A DNA stretch of 64,000 bases from NCBI RefSeq assembly GCF_018491765.1, contig NZ_JABWCU010000006.1, forward strand, positions 124,001 through 188,000, written 5' to 3'. A program made the translations under genes and the position numbers. This document shows positions 49,967 to 57,510 of the stretch, one piece after another. This stretch comes from Novosphingobium profundi (GTDB lineage: Bacteria > Pseudomonadota > Alphaproteobacteria > Sphingomonadales > Sphingomonadaceae). The notes below the pieces were generated by a model. That model made no database searches and was not told the DNA's origin. It saw only the letters and a list, made by a program, of their open reading frames with translations. The first letter of the stretch is position 1; every line of letters begins with the position of its first letter.

Positions 49967-50880
49967 GCCAGTGGATCGGCTGGCTGCGGCGGCTCGCAGC
50001 GGAGCCTTGCGCCATGGTCTCGGTGCTCGCGACCGAAGGTTCGGCACCGCGCGGCGCGGGCACGCGCATGCTCGTGCGCGCCGGGGCGCAGGAGGGCACG
50101 ATCGGGGGAGGCCAGCTTGAATATCGTGCGGTGGAGCAGGCGCGCGCGATCCTCGACCATCCGGTGGGCTCCTGGCGCGTGCAGGACTATCCGCTCGGGC
50201 CCATGCTCGGCCAATGCTGCGGCGGGCGGGTGCGGCTCCTGATCGAGCATCTCGACCCCGCCGGGCTCGACTGGCTCCACGATGCCGAGCCGGGGCGCAT
50301 GCTCGAAACCCGCTTCGAGGAAGGCGCCATCGCCCGGCGCATCCACGAGCGCGAGACCGCGACGCGCCAGTCCGCGCGCAGCGCGAAGCCCAGGGCAGGC
50401 ACCCGTGTGATCGAGCCGGTGGGCGAGCGTCCGCGCCCGGTCTACCTGTTCGGCGCGGGGCATGTCGGGCAGGCCATAGCGCGCCACGCCACGGGCCTGC
50501 CGCTGCAACTGGCCTGGTTCGACACGCGCCCCGAACTCGAGGCGATCGACGGGGTCACCGTGGTTGCGCTCGAGGACATCGCGCAGTGCGTCGAGGCGGC
50601 GCCGGCGGAGGCGGCAATCGTCATCCTGACCCACGACCACCCGCTCGACTATCATCTCACGCTCGCTGCGCTCGGGCGCGATCCGGTGGCCTTCGTCGGG
50701 CTGATCGGGTCCTCGACCAAGCTGGCGCGCTTCCGTTCGCGGCTGAAGGCGGACGGGATCGGGGAGGAGGCCCTGGCGCGCCTCACCGCGCCGATCGGGG
50801 TGCCCGGTGTCAGGGGCAAGGAGCCCGACGTCATCGCCATCGCCATCCTCGCGCAATTGCTGCAGCTGAGGGGGCAGTAA
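49963..50880 (+). CDS. xdhC: Xanthine dehydrogenase accessory protein XdhC
   Basis: This 305-residue maturation factor binds molybdenum cofactor and helps its sulphuration before insertion into the large subunit. The N-terminal XdhC domain has VLATEGSAPRGAGTRMLV and GTIGGGQLEY, with a Cys pair in GQCCGGRV. The C-terminal Rossmann domain has FGAGHVGQAIARH and ILTHDHPLDYHLTLAAL. It overlaps xdhB by ATGA and shares one base with guaD (TAATG). Confidence 0.9.
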   Translation: MSQWIGWLRRLAAEPCAMVSVLATEGSAPRGAGTRMLVRAGAQEGTIGGGQLEYRAVEQARAILDHPVGSWRVQDYPLGPMLGQCCGGRVRLLIEHLDPAGLDWLHDAEPGRMLETRFEEGAIARRIHERETATRQSARSAKPRAGTRVIEPVGERPRPVYLFGAGHVGQAIARHATGLPLQLAWFDTRPELEAIDGVTVVALEDIAQCVEAAPAEAAIVILTHDHPLDYHLTLAALGRDPVAFVGLIGSSTKLARFRSRLKADGIGEEALARLTAPIGVPGVRGKEPDVIAIAILAQLLQLRGQ

Positions 50881-52169
50881 TGGCGCTGCAGGCCTTTCGC
50901 GGCGAATTGCTGTCGGTGGCACGCGATCCACGCGATTGCGAGGATGCCGTGCGCCATGAGCCCGATGGGTTGCTCGTCGTCGAGGACGGCATCGTCGTCG
51001 CGCGCGGGCCCTTTGCCGAACTTGCGCCGCGCTTTGCCGATGTTGCACTCGAGGACTTGCCCGGCCTTGTCGTTCCCGGTTTCGTCGATGCCCATGTCCA
51101 CTACCCGCAGATGGACCGCATCGCCTCGCATGGCGAACAGCTTCTCGACTGGCTCGACCGGCACATCTTTCCGGCGGAAAAGGCCCTTGCCGCGCGCGCG
51201 CACGCCGAAGCGCTGGCGCAGGCGTTCCTCACCGAATTGCTGCGCAACGGAACGACCAGCGCGCTCGTCTTCGCGACCGTTCACGAACACTCGGTCGACG
51301 CGCTGTTCGAGGCTGCGCTGGAACGCGGCATGCGCGTGATCTCGGGCAAGGTCCTGATGGACCTGGGCCCCGAAGGCTTGCGCGACACGCCGGCGAGCGG
51401 GCGCGCCGAGAGCGAGGCCCTGGTCCGGCGCTGGCGCGGTCGTGGACGGCTCGGCTACGCGCTGACCCCGCGCTTCGCGCTGACCTCGAGCGACGAGCAG
51501 CTGGCCGATGCGGGGGCATTCCTGGCCGAACATCGCGATGTATTGCTGCACACGCATCTCGCCGAGAACGTCCACGAATGCGCCGCGGTGGCGCAGCGCT
51601 TTCCCGAGGCGGCGGACTATCTCGATGTCTACGACCGCTTCGGGCTGGTCGGCCCGCGCTCGGTCTTCGCGCACGGTGTCCACCTCGGCGACCGGGCGTG
51701 TTCGCGGCTTCACGAAAGCGGGGCGGGGATCGCGGTGTGCCCGAGTTCGAACCTGTTCCTGGGGTCGGGTCATTTCGATTTCGGACAGGCCGACCGGCAC
51801 GGCGTCAAGCTGGGGCTGGGCACCGATATCGGGGCGGGAACCAGCTTCTCGATGCTGCACACCGCCGGGCTCGCCTACCAGGCGGCGCTGGCGCGCGAAG
51901 ACCGGCTCGATACCTTCCGCGCGCTCTATCTGGCCACCGCGGGCAGCGCCCGGCTGCTCGGCATCGCGGATCGGGTGGGAGCGCTCGAGGTAGGGCAGGA
52001 GGCCGACTTCGTCGTCCTCGATCCGGCATCGACCCCGCTGCTTGCGCGCCGCACGCGTGGTGCCCCCCTTGCCGAGCGGCTCTTTGCCCTCCAGATTCTG
52101 GGCGACGATCGGGCCGTTGCCCGCACCTATCTCCTCGGGCGCTGCGCCTGGCAAAGGACCTTTTCATGA
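50880..52169 (+). CDS. guaD: Guanine deaminase
   Basis: This 429-residue amidohydrolase converts guanine to xanthine. Zinc ligands lie in VDAHVHYPQMD, LLHTHLAEN, FAHGVHL and GTDIGAGTSFSML. The HYPQMD sequence after the first ligand is a guanine deaminase signature. It takes the base directly into xanthine dehydrogenase, bypassing hypoxanthine. It overlaps xdhC and ade by one and four bases. Confidence 0.92.
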   Translation: MALQAFRGELLSVARDPRDCEDAVRHEPDGLLVVEDGIVVARGPFAELAPRFADVALEDLPGLVVPGFVDAHVHYPQMDRIASHGEQLLDWLDRHIFPAEKALAARAHAEALAQAFLTELLRNGTTSALVFATVHEHSVDALFEAALERGMRVISGKVLMDLGPEGLRDTPASGRAESEALVRRWRGRGRLGYALTPRFALTSSDEQLADAGAFLAEHRDVLLHTHLAENVHECAAVAQRFPEAADYLDVYDRFGLVGPRSVFAHGVHLGDRACSRLHESGAGIAVCPSSNLFLGSGHFDFGQADRHGVKLGLGTDIGAGTSFSMLHTAGLAYQAALAREDRLDTFRALYLATAGSARLLGIADRVGALEVGQEADFVVLDPASTPLLARRTRGAPLAERLFALQILGDDRAVARTYLLGRCAWQRTFS

Positions 52170-53182
52170 CCGATCTCGACGCCTTCATCACCGGACTGCC
52201 CAAGGCCGAACTGCACCTCCACATCGAGGGCAGTCTGGAGCCCGAGCTGATGTTCGCGCTGGCGAAACGCAACGGGGTCGAGATTCCCTACGCCAGTGTC
52301 GAAGAGGTCCGTGCGGCCTACGCCTTCACCCGGCTCCAGGATTTCCTCGACATCTACTACGCCGGGGCCATGGTGCTGCGCACGCGCCAGGACTTCCACG
52401 ACATGGCGATGGCCTACTTCGAGCGCGCGGCGAGTGACGGGGTGGTCCACGCCGAACTCATGTTCGATCCCCAGACCCACACCGATCGCGGCATCGCCTT
52501 TGCAGAGGTGATCGAGGGGTTGCTTTCGGCGATGGCCGAGGCCGAGGCGAAGCACGGGCTGACCAGCCGGTTGATCCTCTCGTTCCTGCGCCACCTGTCC
52601 GAAGAAGCGGCCTTCGAGACGCTCGCCATGGCCGAACCCTGGCTCGATCGGATCGCGGCGGTCGGGCTTGATTCGAGCGAGCTGGGCCATCCTCCGGTCA
52701 AGTTCGCGCAAGTTTTCGCCGCCGCGCGCGCGAAGGGGCTGAAGCTGACCGCCCACGCGGGTGAGGAGGGGCCGCCCGAATATGTCTACCAGGCGCTCGA
52801 CCTGCTGAAGGTCGATCGCATCGACCATGGCAACCGCGCGCTCGAGGACGAGGGGCTGACCCGCAGGCTGGCCAAGCTGGGCATGACGCTGACGGTCTGC
52901 CCGCTTTCCAACCTCAAGCTTTGCGTGATCGACGACATCGCCCGTCACCCGATCGATGCCATGCTGCAAGGCGGGCTCAAGGCCACGATCAACTCGGATG
53001 ACCCGGCCTATTTCGGGGGCTACATCGCCGACAACTACCGCGCCGTGGCGGCCGCGCGTGGCCTGTCGCGCGAGGACCTGGTGACGCTCGCGCGCAACAG
53101 CTTCACCGGCTCGTTCCTGCCGGCCGAGGCGATCGAAGGTCATCTCGCCGCGATCGAGGCCTTCGTTGCCGGGCACGGATGA
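52166..53182 (+). CDS. Adenine deaminase (adenosine deaminase fold)
   Basis: This 338-residue ADA-fold deaminase has the zinc site ELHLHIEGS, catalytic THAGEEG, DHGN and the late NSDDPAYFGGY. PLSNLKLCVIDD and the short length match the adenine deaminase (Aah1-like) group rather than adenosine deaminases, which fits an operon built around free bases. It makes hypoxanthine for xanthine dehydrogenase. It is the last gene of the operon, followed by a strong hairpin 6 bp downstream. Confidence 0.85.
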   Translation: MTDLDAFITGLPKAELHLHIEGSLEPELMFALAKRNGVEIPYASVEEVRAAYAFTRLQDFLDIYYAGAMVLRTRQDFHDMAMAYFERAASDGVVHAELMFDPQTHTDRGIAFAEVIEGLLSAMAEAEAKHGLTSRLILSFLRHLSEEAAFETLAMAEPWLDRIAAVGLDSSELGHPPVKFAQVFAAARAKGLKLTAHAGEEGPPEYVYQALDLLKVDRIDHGNRALEDEGLTRRLAKLGMTLTVCPLSNLKLCVIDDIARHPIDAMLQGGLKATINSDDPAYFGGYIADNYRAVAAARGLSREDLVTLARNSFTGSFLPAEAIEGHLAAIEAFVAGHG

Positions 53183-53187
53183 GGGGC

Positions 53188-53212
53188 GCAGGGGCCGTAA
53201 CGCGGCCCCTGC
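53188..53212. terminator. Hairpin terminating the purine operon
   Basis: GCAGGGGCCG and CGGCCCCTGC form a perfect 10-bp GC-rich stem with loop TAACG. It starts 6 bp after the adenine deaminase stop and 19 bp before the end of the convergent LOG gene, so it can serve both strands. There is no T-tract. Confidence 0.65.
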
Positions 53213-53230
53213 GATCGGCGCGACAGCGGC

Positions 53231-53809
53231 CTAGTTTTCGCCTTCGTGGAGCCAGTGCTCGGTCTGGGGCGGGATGAACTCGACGATCCTGTCGAGCAGG
53301 CGCTCGGGGTTGTTGTCGACCAGCAGCATGTCGCGGTGGCGATCCTGAAGGAAGCCTTCGGAGACGATCTTGTCGATGAACTGGATGAGGCCGTTGTAGA
53401 AGTCGCCCACGTTGAGCAGGCCCACCGGCTTGGCGTGGTAGCCCAGCTGCGACCAGCACCAGGCCTCGAACATCTCCTCGAAGGTGCCGATGCCGCCGGG
53501 CAGGGTGACGAAGCCGTCGGAGAGCTTGGCCATGAGCGCCTTGCGCTCGTGCATCGACTTGACCACGTGGAGCTCGGTGATGCCCTGGTGGTCCTTCTCG
53601 CGCGCGCGCAGCGCCTCGGGGATGACGCCAATCACTTCGCCGCCCGCCGCGCAGACCGCATCGGCGATGACCCCCATCAGGCCCACTTCGCCGCCGCCGT
53701 AGACGAGGCCGATGCCACGCTTGGCGAGCAGCGTGCCGAATTCCTCGGCGGTTTCGCGGTAGACGGGATTACGCCCCGGCGAGGAGCCGAGGTAGACACA
53801 GATGCGCAT
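53231..53809 (-). CDS. LOG-family nucleoside-5'-monophosphate phosphoribohydrolase
   Basis: This 192-residue lysine-decarboxylase-like (LOG) protein has the family motif LPGGIGTFEEM and the upstream GLVYGGGEVGLMG. Members remove ribose-5-phosphate from AMP or from isopentenyl-AMP; the second activity makes cytokinin. The ATG at 53809 begins the conserved MRICVYLGSS; longer frames lack support. It lies 83 bp downstream of the phosphoribosyltransferase gene on the same strand and convergent with the purine operon. A role in releasing bases from nucleotides fits this position. Confidence 0.87.
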   Translation of the reverse strand: MRICVYLGSSPGRNPVYRETAEEFGTLLAKRGIGLVYGGGEVGLMGVIADAVCAAGGEVIGVIPEALRAREKDHQGITELHVVKSMHERKALMAKLSDGFVTLPGGIGTFEEMFEAWCWSQLGYHAKPVGLLNVGDFYNGLIQFIDKIVSEGFLQDRHRDMLLVDNNPERLLDRIVEFIPPQTEHWLHEGEN

Positions 53810-53892
53810 GGATTTTACGGCCTTTTCGCAAGTCGTTTGGGGGGAGGAACGCAGGCTACGGGTGTCGGGCGAAGGGTGTCGGGCGGCGGGTG

Positions 53893-54426
53893 TCAGGCGA
53901 GACGTTCGGGCACCGAGAGCGCCTCGGCGGTGATCGCCTCGCGGGTGGAGACCGCTTCCCAGGGGAAGACGAACCAGCGCTTGTCGTCGCTGCGGTCGAT
54001 CGTCTCGGCCCACAGTTCCACCTGCGCCTTCGAACTGGTGTTGTTGATGATCACCGCGAAACGGCAGCAGGCCATGTCCGCACCGCCTTCGACGAGGCGG
54101 CCGCGGATATATTCGATGGTGCCGCCGCTGTCGTTGATGTCGTCCATGAACAGGAGCTTGTGGCCCTGCGCGCTCATCGCCGCGACTTTGGCGAGCAGTT
54201 CGTCGGCAAATCCGGGAAGCTTGGCCGAATGGTCGATCGAGAGCATCGGCACTTCGAGCTGGTGCGAGACGTAGCAGCCGGGCACGAGCCCGCCGCGCCC
54301 GATGCCGATCACGAATTCGGGTTGCCAGTCGCCCTCGGCGATCAAGCGCGAGAGGACGCGGACCTTGGCGAGGAAATCTTCGTAGTATTCGAGGTACTGC
54401 AGCTGCGGCTCGGTGGTTTCAGCCAT
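53893..54426 (-). CDS. Xanthine/guanine-type purine phosphoribosyltransferase
   Basis: This 177-residue type I phosphoribosyltransferase salvages purine bases to nucleotides. The PRPP loop is LLFMDDINDSGGTIE near residue 95, preceded by VIGIGRGGLVPG. It resembles the xanthine/hypoxanthine-guanine group, but the base it prefers cannot be read from sequence. The ATG at 54426 has GAGGAG 8 bp upstream; a GTG nine bases earlier lies against that site and is unlikely. It is between the LysR and LOG genes on the same strand. Confidence 0.82.
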   Translation of the reverse strand: MAETTEPQLQYLEYYEDFLAKVRVLSRLIAEGDWQPEFVIGIGRGGLVPGCYVSHQLEVPMLSIDHSAKLPGFADELLAKVAAMSAQGHKLLFMDDINDSGGTIEYIRGRLVEGGADMACCRFAVIINNTSSKAQVELWAETIDRSDDKRWFVFPWEAVSTREAITAEALSVPERLA

Positions 54427-54512
54427 GGGGGTCACTCCTCGAGGCGATCACAGGGGGGATACGGGAAAAATACTCAATTCGGGGCCGACGAACAATGATC
54501 GAGGCTGGTTCG

Positions 54513-55454
54513 TCAGTCGGCCAGCGCGGGTTCGAGTGCCGGCGCGCCTTGGTGGTTCATGCGTGCGAAGCCGTTTTCGATCTCGCGCAGCACGAGCGCG
54601 GCGGCGTAGGACGGCGTGCGCGCCGAAGCGGTGCACAGCGCCAGCGTCATCGGGCGCAGTAGCGGCTCGGCGATGCGGGTGAACTGCAAGCTTCCGCGCT
54701 GGACCTCGGTCATCACGTCGAGCGAGGTAAGGATGCCGATGCCGGCGCCCTGCATCACCAGCGAGGCGATCATCTGGATGTTGTCGCAGCTGACCTTGCG
54801 TTCGAGTGGGACATTGGTGGCGGCCTCGAGCACCGAGACCTGCTGGCCGACCGCGAGCGGCTCGGCCGGCGCGATCACGGGCTCGCCCACACAGGCGGAA
54901 AAGCGCGCCTCGCTCCGCAAGCCGAAGGGGTGTCCGGGCGGGGTGAGGAAGCCGAGCACGACCTCGACGAAGGCGCGCACGGTGAGGTCGCGAAAACTTT
55001 GCGGATCGAACATGATGCCGCCGTCGACTTCGCCCTTCGCCACCGCGCGGCGCACGGCGTCGTTGTCGAGCACGCGCAGGCCCACGGTGATCCCGGGGTA
55101 GCGCTGCTGGATATGGTGGATGGTCTCGGGGATGTAGCCTTTGGCGAGCGCGTCGATCACCGCGATCTCGACATGGCCGCGCTTGAGCCCGCGCAAGTCT
55201 TCGATCTGCGCGCGCAAGTTGGCCATGCCCTGTTCCCACTGGAAGGCCTGCGCCATCATCAGTTCGCCGGCGGCGGTCAGCTTGAGGCCGGTGGGAAGGC
55301 GCTCGAAGAGGGGAACGCCGAGCTCAGCCTCGACATTGAGGATTTGCCGGTCGATCGCCGAAGCGGACAAGTTGAGCTCGTCGGCGGCCTTGCGGATCGA
55401 TCCGAGGCGGCCGACGGCCATGAAGTAGCGCAGGAAGCGCGAAAACGCGGGCAT
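54513..55454 (-). CDS. LysR-family transcriptional regulator
   Basis: This 313-residue protein has the N-terminal LysR helix-turn-helix (FLRYFMAVGRLGSIRKAADELNLSASAIDRQI) and a periplasmic-binding-like effector domain. The ATG at 55454 places the helix-turn-helix at the usual distance; an ATG 63 bp upstream lies inside a promoter-like repeat. That repeat (55491-55520) shares TTTTTGCAAC, TCCAGAT and CATTGC blocks with the purine operon promoter at 34581-34609. I infer autoregulation and control of the purine operon. The downstream phosphoribosyltransferase and LOG genes may be co-transcribed. Confidence 0.87.
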   Translation of the reverse strand: MPAFSRFLRYFMAVGRLGSIRKAADELNLSASAIDRQILNVEAELGVPLFERLPTGLKLTAAGELMMAQAFQWEQGMANLRAQIEDLRGLKRGHVEIAVIDALAKGYIPETIHHIQQRYPGITVGLRVLDNDAVRRAVAKGEVDGGIMFDPQSFRDLTVRAFVEVVLGFLTPPGHPFGLRSEARFSACVGEPVIAPAEPLAVGQQVSVLEAATNVPLERKVSCDNIQMIASLVMQGAGIGILTSLDVMTEVQRGSLQFTRIAEPLLRPMTLALCTASARTPSYAAALVLREIENGFARMNHQGAPALEPALAD

Positions 55455-55490
55455 GCTCCGGACGATCTCCCCAGATCTCACTTGCGCGCA

Positions 55491-55520
55491 TTTTTGCAAC
55501 GCTATTCCAGATAGCATTGC
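55491..55520. promoter_or_regulatory. Putative autoregulatory element of the LysR gene
   Basis: TTTTTGCAAC, GCTAT, TCCAGAT, AG and CATTGC occur in order, 37-66 bp upstream of the LysR ATG. The blocks repeat those at 34581-34609 before the purine operon. The centre also holds GCTAT-N5-ATAGC, a stronger local dyad. Confidence 0.55.
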
Positions 55521-55620
55521 TTTTTTGGCTGCGCTGTCAAGGCCGGGCAGTTCGCCCGGCTTCCTCGCGCCCGGAAGCGAAACCGCAAGTGCGAGGAAGC
55601 CGGGGAAGCGGAGCTGTTGT

Positions 55621-56400
55621 TCAGGCCGCGACCGCCCTGCAGTCGAGCCGGTCGGTGATCCGGGCGGCGAGTGCGCGCAAGGTGTCGCCGTAGCGTCCGA
55701 TCGCGGTCTGCTCGTTCATCGCGTTGAAGAAATAGGTGAGCGTGAGCGTGGCCTGGACCTCGCCATCGGCGAAGACCGGCACCGCGAGCGAGGCGGTGCG
55801 GTTGGCCTCGCGCGAGGTGAACGGGGCCGCGCTGATGCCCCGCGCGCGGATCGCCTCGAGCTTGCGCAGGAAGACGTCGCGTTCGAAATGGGTGTCGATG
55901 CCCCAGCGATTGTGTTCGGCGCTGTCAAGGATGGCGTGGACTTGCGCGGTCGGCAGCGCGGCGAGGTAGGCTCGCCCGGTGGTGCTGGTGAGCAGCGGGA
56001 TGGTGACGCCCGCGTTGCACGATTCGAAGGTCATTGAGGTTTGCGCATGGGTCGATTCGCGCACGATCATGCGCTGGCCGACGCGCACCGCGACAAACAG
56101 CGGCCAGCCGATCTCGCGGGTCAGCGCGGCGATCGGCTCGCGGCAGGCGTCGGTCAGCGGTCCTTCGTAGCGGTAGCCATGCGCAAGCGACTCGACCATC
56201 GCGGTGGGTCGGTAGGTCTTGCCGTAAGGCTCCTGCTCGACCAGTCCCTCGTGGACCAGTGTCTGCACGATCCGGAAGACCGTGGGGTAGGGCAGGTCTC
56301 CGATTCGCGCGATGTCCATCAGCGGCAAGGGACCATGGGTGTTGATGACCTGCAGGACCGAGATGGACCGGCACACGGAGCGGATTGGAACTCCTTCCAT
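55621..56400 (-). CDS. IclR-family regulator, MhpR-like (copy 1)
   Basis: This 259-residue regulator has an N-terminal winged helix (RSVCRSISVLQVINTHGPLPLMDIARIGDLPYPTVFRIVQTL) and a C-terminal IclR effector domain with ASLAVPVFADGEVQATLTLTYF. The ATG at 56400 has GGGGGAAG 7 bp upstream. The effector domain resembles MhpR, which responds to hydroxyphenylpropionates. It lies 152 bp from a second, similar IclR gene on the same strand. Targets are probably the neighbouring MFS, methyltransferase or LysR-side genes; none is proven. Confidence 0.87.
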   Translation of the reverse strand: MEGVPIRSVCRSISVLQVINTHGPLPLMDIARIGDLPYPTVFRIVQTLVHEGLVEQEPYGKTYRPTAMVESLAHGYRYEGPLTDACREPIAALTREIGWPLFVAVRVGQRMIVRESTHAQTSMTFESCNAGVTIPLLTSTTGRAYLAALPTAQVHAILDSAEHNRWGIDTHFERDVFLRKLEAIRARGISAAPFTSREANRTASLAVPVFADGEVQATLTLTYFFNAMNEQTAIGRYGDTLRALAARITDRLDCRAVAA

Positions 56401-56552
56401 TTTCGTACTTCCCCCTGTTCTCGCGCGATTTCGCGTCGTGGTGGAGGGAGGATCGCTCATTGGCGTTGCACCGCAGCAAGAAATGCCGGAACTTTCCATC
56501 TGGTGAAAAATATTCTGTAAAATGCAGAACTATCAGGCAACTTGAGGTTGGT

Positions 56553-57326
56553 TCAATTGGGTCGTGTGGCGACGGCGGCCGCAATCGCGCGGGCAGCTTG
56601 CTGCAAGGGCGTCACGTAGCGATCGATCGCAAGTTCGGACTTCATCGCCGCCGAGAAATAGGTGAGGGTGAGCACGGCCACGATCCGCTCCCCATCCAGC
56701 ACCGGCACCGAGATCGACGAAGTCTTGTTTTCGTCGCCGAAGAGCGAGGGGCGCCACGCGTAGCCCTGCTCGCGGATGCGCGCCATGGCGTCGAGCATGA
56801 TCGAAAGATCGTGGCGGAACATGCCGATCCCGTGCGGACCCACGCCCCAGCGCACAAGGTCGCGCGCGTGGTCCTCGGGCAGGTAGGCAAGCCAGGCCAT
56901 GCCTGTCGCGCTGCCCTCGAGCGGCATGGCAGTGCCCGCTTCCCAGTTGTGGAAGGTCAAAGTGGTCTCGTGGTGGGTCGAGGCGCGGATCACCATGCGC
57001 GCGCCCACCCGCACCGAGAGCAGCACCGGCCAGCCGATCTTGCGGGTCAGCGCGCTCATGTGCGGCTGCGCGCGGCTGCGCAGGGCGGTGTCGTCGTAGC
57101 CGCTCGAAAGCGTGTGGACGAGCGCGGTAGGCCGGTAACGCTTGCCGGTCTCGTCACGCTCGATGAGGCCCTCGTGCAGCAACGTCTGCACGATGCGGAA
57201 CATCGTGGGGTAGGGCAGCTCCTCCAGGCGGACCAGTTCGGTCAGCGAGACCTCGCGCTGATGGTTGATGGTCCGCAGCACGGAAAGGCTGCGGCTGACC
57301 GAACGGATCGGAACGCCGTTGTCCAT
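56553..57326 (-). CDS. IclR-family regulator, MhpR-like (copy 2)
   Basis: This 257-residue IclR regulator is built like copy 1: a winged helix starting GVPIRSVSRSLSVLRTINHQREVSL with YPTMFRIVQTLLHEGLIERDE, then an effector domain with SSISVPVLDGERIVAVLTLTYFSAAMK. The resemblance across the helix-turn-helix suggests a local duplication with diverged ligand pockets. The ATG at 57326 was chosen because the GVPIRS start aligns with copy 1. It lies 184 bp downstream of the MFS gene on the same strand. Confidence 0.87.
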   Translation of the reverse strand: MDNGVPIRSVSRSLSVLRTINHQREVSLTELVRLEELPYPTMFRIVQTLLHEGLIERDETGKRYRPTALVHTLSSGYDDTALRSRAQPHMSALTRKIGWPVLLSVRVGARMVIRASTHHETTLTFHNWEAGTAMPLEGSATGMAWLAYLPEDHARDLVRWGVGPHGIGMFRHDLSIMLDAMARIREQGYAWRPSLFGDENKTSSISVPVLDGERIVAVLTLTYFSAAMKSELAIDRYVTPLQQAARAIAAAVATRPN

Positions 57327-57510
57327 TCTTCGCAACCATCCTTGCTTGCTGTCGGGCTCATGCCGGGCTTCTCGCGCGAAGAGACTGCGTCCGGACGGGC
57401 AGGGCGGCAAGGGGCTTGCGGGCGGCGCGGGGCGGTACGTGGGAAATTTGGTGCGAATGATCCGACCAGCGGATAGGTGGGGCGGGGGGCGGCCAAGCGG
57501 TTTGCGGGGG

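Noticed and set aside
55502..55514. CTATTCCAGATAG before the LysR gene as another MarR-type operator
   Set aside because: It fits CTAT-N5-ATAG but lies inside the larger element shared with the purine operon, so a LysR site is the simpler reading. MarR binding here is not excluded.
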